From contig NZ_JANHOF010000004.1 in NCBI RefSeq assembly GCF_024498075.1, forward strand, positions 372,001 through 436,000: 64,000 nt of DNA. Reading direction: 5' to 3'. The position numbers were made by a program, and so were the translations under genes. Origin of the DNA: Paenibacillus mendelii. Lineage in GTDB: Bacteria; Bacillota; Bacilli; Paenibacillales; Paenibacillaceae. This document shows positions 50,707 through 60,314 of this stretch, in pieces; position 1 is the stretch's first letter, and every line of letters begins with the position of its first letter. The notes under the pieces were generated by a model that worked only from the letters and a program-made list of their open reading frames with translations, was not told the DNA's origin and ran no database searches.

Positions 50707-51774
50707 TCAATCGTCTCGAAGAGACGTCAAGATGTCCTTCAGTATTGGAGTTAACCCATTGGCTATCTGCATAAAGCCAAGATCAGTCGGATGTAGGCCG
50801 TCCACTGTACATTCATTCCATACTTCCCCAAGTAAGTCCGCCCCGTCGCAAAAATAAATGAATCGATCCCCTTGGTCCCGAAGCTCCCTTACCAGCCCGC
50901 TTTGATAGTTCCTTCTTGCCACTCTTTCTTCATAGGCTGAGGATTGAGCATGTTCATATCCACAAGGTGTTCGTGATACGACGAGGATAGGGACCTTAGA
51001 ATGCCGACGGCGGAAAATTCGAATAAATTCAGACATGGTTGTTATCAAACCATCAAGATTCACGCAATTGGCGTCATAATCCAGAACCAGACATTCCGGT
51101 TTTTCAATTTGGCTAATGAACTCCGCAATTTCCGGGTCACCTTTTCCATTGCCGGAAAAACCCAAATTTATAAACTCAATGTTGAATCTACGGCTTAGAA
51201 TATTACTGTAAGCCATCCCGGGGCGTGAGGCGCAGCCTCCCTGAGTAATCGAAGTACCATACACGATGACCTTGCCTTCAATGTCATATGGAGGGTATTC
51301 CATCATTTTCGCGTCTGTATTCACCCCGATTTGCACTTCATGAACACCTTGGTAAAGCGGGAAATTAAGGGTAATACATCGTAATTCAGGTTCAACGAAT
51401 GTAAATAATACGCTTTCGTATTCATCGGCATTGTGAGGAAAGCGCGTTGTACTATAATACAGCTGCTCGCCAGGCAAACCCAAATAGCAATCAAATCCGT
51501 TTACAGCGGTTCCTGGGATATGCTCCATGTTGTTTGGACCAAACAGCCTCACTTTTATGATTAATTTGGTGGCATTCGTCTGAAAACGTATTTGCCCACC
51601 TGCTGTATGGTTCGCCAATTCGTCCACTTCTTCACGTATTGCTCCTGCGCCTACAACCGGCAGCCGACGGTACTTATGCTCCTGCGACCACCAAGCGAAT
51701 CCAGAAATTTGAAAAGGGGGCTCATTGGGGGAGAGCCAATGCATTTCCCCATCTTCGTGCTTGTGTTGTACCAT
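50707..51774 (-). CDS. SGNH hydrolase, two-domain type
   Basis: 355 residues, no signal peptide. An N-terminal beta-sandwich (to about 165, with WWSQEHKYRRLP) precedes an SGNH domain with GTSITQGG (Ser175), GFSGNG (Asn209) and TVDGLHPTDLG (Asp325, His328). The arrangement matches esterases that deacylate plant or cell-surface glycans. AAGGAGGG precedes the ATG. It is 44 bases downstream of the large glycosidase-like gene, probably co-transcribed. Confidence 0.87.
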   Translation of the reverse strand: MVQHKHEDGEMHWLSPNEPPFQISGFAWWSQEHKYRRLPVVGAGAIREEVDELANHTAGGQIRFQTNATKLIIKVRLFGPNNMEHIPGTAVNGFDCYLGLPGEQLYYSTTRFPHNADEYESVLFTFVEPELRCITLNFPLYQGVHEVQIGVNTDAKMMEYPPYDIEGKVIVYGTSITQGGCASRPGMAYSNILSRRFNIEFINLGFSGNGKGDPEIAEFISQIEKPECLVLDYDANCVNLDGLITTMSEFIRIFRRRHSKVPILVVSRTPCGYEHAQSSAYEERVARRNYQSGLVRELRDQGDRFIYFCDGADLLGEVWNECTVDGLHPTDLGFMQIANGLTPILKDILTSLRDD

Positions 51775-51818
51775 AAGTTAACCCTCCTTATAATCTGGTT
51801 ATGCAAAGTCCGCGAAGA

Positions 51819-54164
51819 TTAATCTGAAGTGGACAAAACGACATTAAAATTCATTTCCTGGCCCGGATCATTCAACGCCAACGTATTCACGCCAATACTT
51901 CCATGCCAATCCGATACTTCACCGTCTATCCTCAGCTCGTCTATCGCATGAATACGATAATTATTTCTCAAGATCAGGTTTAGGGACAATTGTTCAATAC
52001 CCTTTGGGAGAGAAAGTTTCACATGAATTGAACGCAATGAGCTTCTTTCAATAAACAACGAAAGTTTCCCGAAGACGGTGGCTATATGATTTACCTGAAC
52101 ATGTTTTCCAACATCAAGCCATTCAGCAGGAGCACAAGGAAGAAGATACAGCTTATTGCTTTCGATTATAAATAGCGTGTTTAATATCATTTCCATGATA
52201 CGCCCATTACCGCTTCCATTCGGCTGCCAAGGGGACAACCACGGAAGTTCCGGACAAAAGCGTTCATGTACATGGAAGGTATCAAGTGTCGTAGAAAAAG
52301 CCATTGTCGAGTAGAAGTAACGCAGCGCCTTCTCTCTTTCTCCCCGCAAACTCCAAATTTTGTGCCATACTTTTTCCGCACTGTTAACGTAATACAGGTC
52401 AATCATTGACCCGGCATATTGCTCTTGAATTTCTCCCAGCTTCTGATCTTCCATCCCCGGAAGCTTAACAGCAAACAAATCGCTCATCGCATAGTGCTTA
52501 CGCATCATATGTTCAATTTCCGGAATAATATCGTCCGATGGTTGGATAAGTCCCGTATCAATAAAGCTTAGCGGACCATCAAGTGCATAGACGCCAGATC
52601 GGACATCCATTCTTGTATATACTTCATTAGGCAGCCATCTGACATTGTCATGATCAACAGAAGTGACTTGTCTAATGGACTCAAGAATGCATACCTTGTA
52701 CTCATTTGCTTCAGCTATATATCTATCCGCATCTGGATGTTCAATATCAGCCAAGGCCGCAGCCATGCTGCTTAGACCCTCCCATGTTGTCACATTCGAA
52801 AAGTAGAAGTAGCCTTTATCCGGCCAATCATGAACACGCCCTTTGGGTAACAACCCAAAGTGGGCAGCTTTTGAGCCATCTTCTTTATACTCTTTAGTGG
52901 CATTTCGCTCCTTGCAAACCCATTCGCAGGCTTTGAGAATAATGGACAGATTAGCTTGAAGCCATTCACGATCTTTCGTTACCAAATAATAATCCGCAAG
53001 CAGCCCAAGAACGGATCCGGTCTCTCCCATCCAGAAAATATAAGCACGAAATGATCCCTCTGGCGATAAGATGTCTCCATCTGGGCCAATACTGTTTTCC
53101 TGCGTACTCAAAAAATATTTCAGCGTTCTTTTTACAATATCTGCTTTCCCTAAACGGGTTAATATCCGCAAATAGTTGGATACTTCCCAAGTATAAACAA
53201 CTGTATAATCGTTAAATCCTCCTTGCCCTGGAAGTGCTGATCCGTCTTCCCTCTGGGCAATCAGTTGCAATGAGTTCGTCTGGGCCGTATCAAAGATTGT
53301 TTGTATAACCGCTTCCGGAACATAAATCTCCGTTTGGTTGGATAAACACTCACTCCAATTCCTTCTACTTTTTGCTATTGCAGACTCTTCAGTAATAAAA
53401 GCTTTGTTTACATGATGTTCAAGACTGTCCGTCTTCTTGACCCAGGTATCGTAAATCTCGACCTGTATTTGCTTGGTTTCACCTGGAGCTAGCTGCATTT
53501 CGAATTTAAGTAATTGGCTGAAATCCCCCGCTCCAGCTATGAATTCTACTATTGAGGATGAGTCGGCTTTGTAGCGAATACATACTGAACCGTCTTGATC
53601 AAGCAGGCTTCCGCACGTTGAATCAATCCTTGCATGCTCTAAAGCCATGCCTTCAAACCAAGCCTTTGGCACGCTATTGAAAGGAACATAGTCCTCATTC
53701 TCGTGGACGTAAAAATGACCATGACTTACTTCAACATTCTGGAAATACCATTGGCCTGATCTCGCTTGCGTAGGGTGTAGGTTGGTTATTGACATATATT
53801 GATGTATACAAGTGCTGCCATCCGATTCTGTTACCGTCAAGCTGGTCAAGCGATGTGCAAAACCTGATTGGGATAGAGAAGAAAATAAAATCGGCTCTTT
53901 AGGAGAAAACAATTGTTGTTCAACGTTGCGATAATCAAAAAACTGCGGTTGGCCATCCATCTCGTCTCCTATCAAAAAAACGTGACCACGACGTAAATCC
54001 TTTTTACGGCCAAGTGCATCCTTAATAAGCACGCTAAAGTCCGGCCGGACTTCCACTAAAGTATGCGCTAGCGGTCCATGAATATAGATTCTCTTCGACC
54101 GAGTTCGCGGAAACAATCCCGAGATCCGATTCCAATTGGATTCTGTATGACTATTGAATATCAC
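51819..54164 (-). CDS. Large glycosidase-like protein with (alpha/alpha)6 barrel
   Basis: 781 residues from a GTG at 54164. An N-terminal beta-sandwich (to about 260) and a helical barrel (about 290-640, with FNDYTVVYTWEVSNYLRIL and FRAYIFWMGETGSVLGLLADYY) end in a small beta domain. This is the six-hairpin glycosidase layout of GH78/GH95/GH63-like enzymes, but I cannot assign the family. Acidic candidates include FWMGETG and HERFCPELPW. No signal peptide. The gene is visibly more AT-rich than the flanks and pairs with the SGNH esterase. Confidence 0.7.
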   Translation of the reverse strand: MIFNSHTESNWNRISGLFPRTRSKRIYIHGPLAHTLVEVRPDFSVLIKDALGRKKDLRRGHVFLIGDEMDGQPQFFDYRNVEQQLFSPKEPILFSSLSQSGFAHRLTSLTVTESDGSTCIHQYMSITNLHPTQARSGQWYFQNVEVSHGHFYVHENEDYVPFNSVPKAWFEGMALEHARIDSTCGSLLDQDGSVCIRYKADSSSIVEFIAGAGDFSQLLKFEMQLAPGETKQIQVEIYDTWVKKTDSLEHHVNKAFITEESAIAKSRRNWSECLSNQTEIYVPEAVIQTIFDTAQTNSLQLIAQREDGSALPGQGGFNDYTVVYTWEVSNYLRILTRLGKADIVKRTLKYFLSTQENSIGPDGDILSPEGSFRAYIFWMGETGSVLGLLADYYLVTKDREWLQANLSIILKACEWVCKERNATKEYKEDGSKAAHFGLLPKGRVHDWPDKGYFYFSNVTTWEGLSSMAAALADIEHPDADRYIAEANEYKVCILESIRQVTSVDHDNVRWLPNEVYTRMDVRSGVYALDGPLSFIDTGLIQPSDDIIPEIEHMMRKHYAMSDLFAVKLPGMEDQKLGEIQEQYAGSMIDLYYVNSAEKVWHKIWSLRGEREKALRYFYSTMAFSTTLDTFHVHERFCPELPWLSPWQPNGSGNGRIMEMILNTLFIIESNKLYLLPCAPAEWLDVGKHVQVNHIATVFGKLSLFIERSSLRSIHVKLSLPKGIEQLSLNLILRNNYRIHAIDELRIDGEVSDWHGSIGVNTLALNDPGQEMNFNVVLSTSD

Positions 54165-54701
54165 TTTACTACCAACCCCCTAACAATATTTGCAGAACGG
54201 GATAGACGTTATTAATGTATTTACGGTTATAAAGGTGCAGATTCCTTTGGCGTGATTTTCTGAAAAGCTGTTTCAAGCACTATAGTCTTTATTTACTTTA
54301 CCAGTTAAATTATATATTACACAATTCTAAATGTAAACCCTTTCTTATCCTGAAAACCCAATCCATTGAATCGTATAATTACCCACTTTGATACATCTAA
54401 TAGAGGAAGCCCACGCATTATAGAAGAACGCTAAATATAATTGATAGAACAAATTAATTAGCCAAGTTCCGGATACAATCGGTCTATGAAGTGTCGATAT
54501 CGATTTGCTATGGGACAGCACCATTTTTATTATATTTGAAACCACAAAGAAACTGCTCTCATATAAATTGGAAGTGTAAGTTACCAATTATAAGAGTAGC
54601 AGTCTCGATATACATTGAAACTACCAGGGATTAGCTTTGCCTTCCAATTTGGTTTATCCGAGGATATCCCCCACCCGCAATCTGTCCATGTCTCGTTATT
54701 T
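54165..54701. other. AT-rich intergenic region with a long imperfect hairpin
   Basis: 537 bases upstream of the glycosidase-like gene. It includes an imperfect inverted repeat at 54552-54603 (ACTGCTCTC..TATAAATTGG against CCAATTATAAGAGTAGCAGT), possibly a terminator for the dioxygenase gene read on the minus strand, or a mobile-element scar. A short frame at 54345-54587 has no ribosome site. No gene supported. Confidence 0.45.
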
Positions 54702-55580
54702 TTACCTTGTTCCGCCCGCCGACCTTTGGTTGTAATCCTGTACCCATTTCATATCGATCCCCGTATAATCCTCTACCAGCGGACGAACTTCTGGCGGGCA
54801 CGAGTCAATAAATCGTCTCGTTGAATCCGGCTTGGGCCAGATTTCTAGTGAAGCCGTATTCGTGCTATGGAACCCGGTTCCACAGCTAAGCCTTACTTCA
54901 CTGCCGTTATGAGGAAATACGGCATGATACGTCTTTTCGGCAAAAATGATCAAATCCCCAGGGTCCGTATACAGGGGCAGCACTTCAGGGAAATCCAGCT
55001 CCATCGAAGGAGTCGGCTCTGTACCTTTGCGGTAGAAGAATTTCCTCCGGTCCATGAATGCAAAGCCAACAGGTCCCGGCCAATCTGCCGTATGGGAATC
55101 GGGGATGATCGCAAGCCCTGCCCGGTCGGGATGCGTGCCGTTCAAATAGAACCACATCGACGAGCCGCCCAAGTTGTTAAGAAAGGAATCCACCGTATAC
55201 GGATGCTCCCGCGGCGCCCAATCGGTATGCCATACCATTGGAGGAGCTTCGGGTTTCTTATAGATCGCGGCACTCCGGAGAAGGGTCATCGGCTTATTGT
55301 AGTTCAGATGTCTCGCAATTTGCATGAATGGCTCATATGTAAGCAACCGCGCCATAACCGGCGATTCTTCGATGAATGTAAGTGCTACATTCGTAGCTCC
55401 TGGCGCGGGGTTACAGGTAGGCTCCAGCACGCGCCTTACATCGGCCTTGAGCTCCTCCACCATTTCCTCATTAATTAACCCTTTAACAACAGCAAACCCA
55501 TGGTCTTCATTACATGCGCGTATGGCATCCAGCTCGTTGATGTCAAATTCATAGGTGTAGGGCAATACCTTCTTTTCCAT
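54702..55580 (-). CDS. Phytanoyl-CoA dioxygenase (PhyH) family oxygenase, second copy
   Basis: 292 residues. Iron ligands His118 and Asp120 (MVWHTDWAPRE) and His219 (KTYHAVFPHNGSEVRLS) are in place, with Arg230 for 2-oxoglutarate. It shares only the fold and motif pattern with the copy at 20488, so it is not a recent duplicate. Single gene between the glycosidase unit and the helicase gene. Substrate unknown. Confidence 0.85.
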   Translation of the reverse strand: MEKKVLPYTYEFDINELDAIRACNEDHGFAVVKGLINEEMVEELKADVRRVLEPTCNPAPGATNVALTFIEESPVMARLLTYEPFMQIARHLNYNKPMTLLRSAAIYKKPEAPPMVWHTDWAPREHPYTVDSFLNNLGGSSMWFYLNGTHPDRAGLAIIPDSHTADWPGPVGFAFMDRRKFFYRKGTEPTPSMELDFPEVLPLYTDPGDLIIFAEKTYHAVFPHNGSEVRLSCGTGFHSTNTASLEIWPKPDSTRRFIDSCPPEVRPLVEDYTGIDMKWVQDYNQRSAGGTR

Positions 55581-55716
55581 CTGGAACCCTCTTCCCTATA
55601 TGGAATGAATAGATATCGTCATCATAACAGAACCTCTATCCTTGTCAACGGTTTCCAGAGTAAGATAATAACTTTTGTGTATGCAGACAGGTTATGGACT
55701 GCTATTCAAACAACAA

Positions 55717-55740
55717 ACCTCCACGGTGAGCCGTGGAGGT
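55717..55740 (-). terminator. Terminator of the SNF2 helicase gene
   Basis: ACCTCCACGG and CCGTGGAGGT form a perfect 10-bp stem with TGAG/CTCA loop; on the minus strand TTTGTTGTTTG follows. It lies 6 bases after the helicase stop. Confidence 0.8.
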
Positions 55741-55745
55741 CATTT

Positions 55746-58700
55746 TCATTCAATCATAAGAATTTCTCGAATCTCTTGCTCCGTCAACCCGGACAAGGCC
55801 TCTTCACCGGGACGAATCACTTCATCGATGAGATGGATCTTTCTCTGCTGCAGCTCGAACATCTTATCCTCGACGGTCCCTTGGGCGACGAGACGAATGA
55901 CTTGGACGACGTTCTTCTGCCCGATTCGGTGCGCCCTGTCAGCCGCCTGCTGCTCAACAGCTGGGTTCCACCATAAGTCGTAGAGAATGACCGTGTCCGC
56001 ACCCGTCAGGTTCAGACCGGTACCACCAGCCTTCAAGGAAATCAGGAACAATTCCCGCTCCCCCTCATTAAATCTGCTGCACAATTCGACACGTTCTGAA
56101 CCGGGTGTTTGACCGTCCAAGTAGAAGTGCGATACACCTTGCACACCAAGCTCTCTCCCGATCAGCTTGAGCATCTGAGTGAATTGCGAGAAGATCAGCA
56201 TTCGCTTCCCTGCGCTCCGGCACTCCTCGATAATCTCCAGCAGCTGTTCGAATTTAGCTGAGCTGCCTTCATAATCATCTACGAACAGTGCGGGATGGCA
56301 GCAAAGCTGCCGAAGCCGGGTCAAGCCCGCCAATATTTTGATTCGGTTCTGCTGAAAGCTGTCATCGTCCAGATGCTTTACCGTTTCCTGCTTCAGCTTC
56401 GCCAAATATGCCACGTACAGCTTCTTCTGCTCCGGCAGCAGCTCGGCGGCCTGCAGGGTTTCAATCTTGTCCGGAAGCTCCTTCAGCACATCACTCTTCA
56501 ACCTGCGCAAGAGAAACGGGCGGATCCGCTTGGCGACAGACTCTCGTGACAAGTCTTGAAATTCCTTAATACCTGGAAACAGCCCAGGGAAAACCACATC
56601 GAAGATCGACCACAGCTCCTCGAGCCGGTTCTCCATCGGCGTTCCCGTAAGCGCATAACGGTATTTCGCTTGAATCAGCTTCACCGTCTGAGCCGTCTGT
56701 GTGTTATGATTCTTGAACATCTGCGCTTCATCGAGAATAAGGGTGTGAAACGACTGTTCCGCATACAAAGCGGCATCACGCCTCAGCAGCGGGTAGGACG
56801 TAATGATGACATCCACCTGGGATGTATTCTTAAGCATCCGACTTCGCTCCGGCTTGGTGCCATCCACAATTATGGCTCGAATCTCAGTAGCGAATTTCCT
56901 CAACTCATTTCGCCAGTTATAAACAAGAGAAGCCGGTGTGACGATAATTGCCGGCCGCCCCTCCTCTCTAATCTCAGGCAGAACCGACACGAGAAAGGCG
57001 ATGCTCTGCAGCGTTTTGCCAAGACCCATATCGTCGGCTAGAATGCCGCCAAAGTGATAGTGCGCAAGTGTCTTCAGCCATTGGAACCCATACTTCTGGT
57101 AATCGCGGAGCACCTGTTCCAGGCTGCCCGGTACCGGGAAGTCCAGGTTGTCCGGATTTCGCATGTTTTCTAAGAGCTTACGGAACGATCTGCCCAGCTT
57201 CACCGTATTTCCTGATCGATCGGCATCCATCATATGAAGCCCCCGGACGACCGGGAGGCGGAATTGGGTTCCCAGTACATCACTGTTACGAATCCCGACC
57301 TCATTAAGGAACCGGATCATCTCTTGAAACTCGTCGCTCTCCAGCGGCAATAGCGCCCCATTCGGAAGCCGATGAAACTTTCGTTTTTCCTCGAGCGATT
57401 GCAGCAGCTTACGAATCTCAGTCTCTGGAATACCCCCCATATCGAATTTAAATTCCAGCCAATCCGTTCGTTCATCCACATCGACTGTAATCTTCGGATG
57501 TATAGGACCCTTGTGCAGCCTTGCCTTCACGGCTGAGGTCGCATAAACCTGCAGCACCTTCTCCAGTTGAGGAACGATATTGTACAAAAAATCATATTCC
57601 GCTTCCTCATCATCCATGAAATAACCGGCTTCCGTCTTCGCGATGAAGCTCTGGTCCATTAATTCGAAGATACGTCGCTCGTGTTCCCCGTCACGCATAA
57701 GGAGGTGCCCGCCGCTGCGCTTCTTCTGAACGTTGTTCTCCAATGGATTAATGATGATATCGCCATATTGAAATTCCAGTCCGGCGAGCAAACGATCCCT
57801 CACCCGGTCCAGATACAGCTTCGCCTTGAGTGGCGTCTGAACGATACGGTCCGAAACCGCCTCCGCGATATGAACCCTGCCAAGCTTCATTAGGCCGGGA
57901 ATGACCTTCTCCATAAAGGTTTCCATAATCTCCGGCTGTATGTTGATTTGCGGCCTTGATGATGTACCAAGCATGTCCTTCAGCTCCGTTAGCCGCTTAC
58001 ATTGATCGGGAGGCAGCTTTAGCAGTTTTCCTGCAGAGAGAACAATCCCGTACGATTCCATTACGGTAATCTGATCCAAGCCTTCAATCTCCATCTGAAA
58101 GTCATCGGACGATGCTTGGTCAAATTGAAATTGCAGCGGGAGCGGTTCATCCGATACTTGAATACCATCATAAGTACCACTCTCCTGCTCCAGCCGTGCT
58201 GAAGGAGCTTCGATTAACAGCGGGAGAAGCGTCTCCCAAGAAACAGGGGGAACCAGGAGCATCCGGTCATTCCCCGTATTGGCCGCACCAAATGAATAAG
58301 GAGTGGTTGAATCGCGGTACATCGTTTCATTCTGGGAGATATGAATTAACTGCCTGATTACCGCATTATTTTCTTTCTGAAAGCTATGGATCTCCGGATC
58401 ATACGTAAAATGCTTCGAGAAGGTATAGACTTCACCTCGGTCGATTCGATCCAGAAACGCGCTAATTTGCTGTACAATATACAGCCGTTTAGGCCCGACC
58501 TTCATCTCAATGCCGAACATGCGCTTACGATAACCATAGGAGTACGGTTTGCATATAAATTCCACATCAAGACATTCTCTGGTATCGAAGCGATGAGCTC
58601 CGCTTCTTGGACGCAGCGGTTTACCCCCGAATATTCCAAGCACGCTGTTAATAATTTGTCTATCACTAGCCGACCTGGCTTCAGAGTCTCTGTGAGAATC

Positions 58701-59054
58701 GCTATATTCGTTATCGTTATTCATACGCCGCTCAAGTGCAGGTGACTTCACCGAAGGGCTGCCGCCTTGCTGCAGCGCATGGATGTTAAGAAGCACCGCC
58801 GCAATATGTTTACAATGCTTATCATAGGAGAATAAAGCTGAGCAGCTGCACGCCGCCTCCAGTTTCCCATTATGATCGATTTCTACGGTAACTTGTTGAC
58901 TTCCATCACTGTTCACCGTTGCTTCGACCAGAGTCCAATCGGAGTTGCTCTTCGTTATCGTTACTTTTCCTTTACGGAAATAGGCCTGTCCCTTATCGTA
59001 GGCGAGTTTGCCGCACAACATGATCATAACCTGCTCTGTCAAATGAACGCTCAT
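55746..59054 (-). CDS. SWIM-domain SNF2 family DNA-dependent ATPase
   Basis: 1102 residues from the ATG at 59054 (AAAGGA upstream); an in-frame start at 59111 has no ribosome site. A SWIM zinc finger lies near the start (AACSCSALFSYDKHCKHIA, C-x-C-xn-C-x-H). The SNF2 motor occupies the last 450 residues: DDMGLGKTLQSIAFL (Walker A), LILDEAQMFKN (DEAQ variant of motif II), LTGTPMENRLEELWSIFD, FSQFTQMLK, and WNPAVEQQAADRAHRIGQ (motif VI). Remodels protein-DNA complexes in repair or transcription. Single gene. Confidence 0.93.
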   Translation of the reverse strand: MSVHLTEQVMIMLCGKLAYDKGQAYFRKGKVTITKSNSDWTLVEATVNSDGSQQVTVEIDHNGKLEAACSCSALFSYDKHCKHIAAVLLNIHALQQGGSPSVKSPALERRMNNDNEYSDSHRDSEARSASDRQIINSVLGIFGGKPLRPRSGAHRFDTRECLDVEFICKPYSYGYRKRMFGIEMKVGPKRLYIVQQISAFLDRIDRGEVYTFSKHFTYDPEIHSFQKENNAVIRQLIHISQNETMYRDSTTPYSFGAANTGNDRMLLVPPVSWETLLPLLIEAPSARLEQESGTYDGIQVSDEPLPLQFQFDQASSDDFQMEIEGLDQITVMESYGIVLSAGKLLKLPPDQCKRLTELKDMLGTSSRPQINIQPEIMETFMEKVIPGLMKLGRVHIAEAVSDRIVQTPLKAKLYLDRVRDRLLAGLEFQYGDIIINPLENNVQKKRSGGHLLMRDGEHERRIFELMDQSFIAKTEAGYFMDDEEAEYDFLYNIVPQLEKVLQVYATSAVKARLHKGPIHPKITVDVDERTDWLEFKFDMGGIPETEIRKLLQSLEEKRKFHRLPNGALLPLESDEFQEMIRFLNEVGIRNSDVLGTQFRLPVVRGLHMMDADRSGNTVKLGRSFRKLLENMRNPDNLDFPVPGSLEQVLRDYQKYGFQWLKTLAHYHFGGILADDMGLGKTLQSIAFLVSVLPEIREEGRPAIIVTPASLVYNWRNELRKFATEIRAIIVDGTKPERSRMLKNTSQVDVIITSYPLLRRDAALYAEQSFHTLILDEAQMFKNHNTQTAQTVKLIQAKYRYALTGTPMENRLEELWSIFDVVFPGLFPGIKEFQDLSRESVAKRIRPFLLRRLKSDVLKELPDKIETLQAAELLPEQKKLYVAYLAKLKQETVKHLDDDSFQQNRIKILAGLTRLRQLCCHPALFVDDYEGSSAKFEQLLEIIEECRSAGKRMLIFSQFTQMLKLIGRELGVQGVSHFYLDGQTPGSERVELCSRFNEGERELFLISLKAGGTGLNLTGADTVILYDLWWNPAVEQQAADRAHRIGQKNVVQVIRLVAQGTVEDKMFELQQRKIHLIDEVIRPGEEALSGLTEQEIREILMIE

Positions 59055-59224
59055 TACCCGTATCCATCCTTTATTAATCCGCATGATGTTAGTTTCAATT
59101 CTAACATTCATCCTCTTACAATCAAACTATTACACCTATCATTACGTCTTGAAGAAGGAGAGCCTATACCTTTAGATGGAAGATCCCTTATTCACCTATT
59201 CGGTGTCTTATATCCGTATACGAC

Positions 59225-59277
59225 AAAAAACAGCGCCGTCATGTCTGCTTCCGGGCAGGATGATAGACGCTGTTTCT
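59225..59277 (-). terminator. Terminator of the leucine-rich-repeat gene
   Basis: On the minus strand AAACAGCG and CGCTGTTT enclose an inner CTGC-CCGGAA-GCAG stem and end in six T. It begins about 65 bases after the stop at 59343. Confidence 0.85.
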
Positions 59278-59342
59278 ACTCTCCAAAATCTGGACTCCAG
59301 CTGAATAAAAACTGTAACATACAGCTGCTAATTACTACAACA

Positions 59343-60249
59343 CTAACCGTAGCTGTACATGATGCGGCATTCCGGCATTGCTTCTGATAAATCCGCTTTC
59401 ACCTTGTCGTCCAAGTCAAGGTCGCATAATTCTAAATGGCGCAAGGACTTCAATTTCTTCACGACGCTAATGTCCTGCAAATTAGGATTTGACGATAAGG
59501 TCAAATGTCTTAACTCCTGCATCGATTCCAGCGCACGAATATCATGAATATCATTCTCCGCAAGCGTAAGATAGACAAGCTTGGTCAGCTTCTCGAGCGG
59601 AGCAATATCACGAATATGATTGGTGTGCGCATCCAGATAGTTCATTTCAATACAATCCTTGATCGGCGTTAAATCCGATACCTCGTTTGCGTTTATTGCA
59701 ATTCCCCGAATATGAGGTAACGCCTGGAACACTTCAATCTCACGCAGTCTAGAATGGTAGAAATAAACCTTATGGAGCTTAGACAGCCCCTGAAGCGGCG
59801 ACAAATCGCTTATTTCGGAAACATATAACCAAGCACTCTCTAGGTTTATTAACGATTGAAGCGGTGTAATGTCCGAGATGCCGCAATCAACAAAGCCGAT
59901 GTCGCGAAGATTCACAAGCTCCGTAATAAATTCCAAGCTCGAAAATGAATTTTTACGCTTAGGCTTCATCCTCGGGCAAAAACGGGTCATTCGAGACAAT
60001 CAGTCTTTCGAGATGAATGATCGAGCGCAGTGGAGATAGATCAGTCAGCCAATTGTCCTGCAGCTCTAGATCAACTAGATTATGGAATCGGGCAAGATCA
60101 CTGACGTCTTCAAGCTCCAGACGATTAAGCTTCAATGCTGTAATGGATAAAATATCCGCTTCGGTGAGCTCTCCTTGTTCTTTGCCAAGCTGTTTTCTCA
60201 CCGCGGCTTCGATGATTCTGTTGTTCACCTTAGAGGCCGCCTCCGTCAA
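59343..60249 (-). pseudogene. Frameshifted leucine-rich-repeat (internalin-like) protein
   Basis: Frame A from a TTG at 60249 gives a helical cap (NRIIEAAVRKQLGKEQGELT) and the first repeats (LKLNRLELEDVSDLARFHNLVDLEL), then stops after SNDPFLPEDEA. Frame B, one base shifted, carries the remaining SDS22-type repeats (ITPLQSLINLESAWLYVSEISDLSPLQGL and so on) to 59343. Read together they form one protein of about 300 residues with nine or ten 22-residue repeats. A one-base indel near 59950-59980 explains the split; a sequencing error at a homopolymer is possible. Relatives bind proteins or surfaces. Confidence 0.8.
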
Positions 60250-60314
60250 TAGCTTCTATCTTCGACCTGTGTTAGTCTGGAATATCCTTATGCGATTAAG
60301 CAGCTGCATGCACA

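Noticed and set aside
54345..54587. 80-codon minus-strand hydrophobic frame
   Set aside because: No ribosome site and AT-rich composition; it would have to overlap the long hairpin region.
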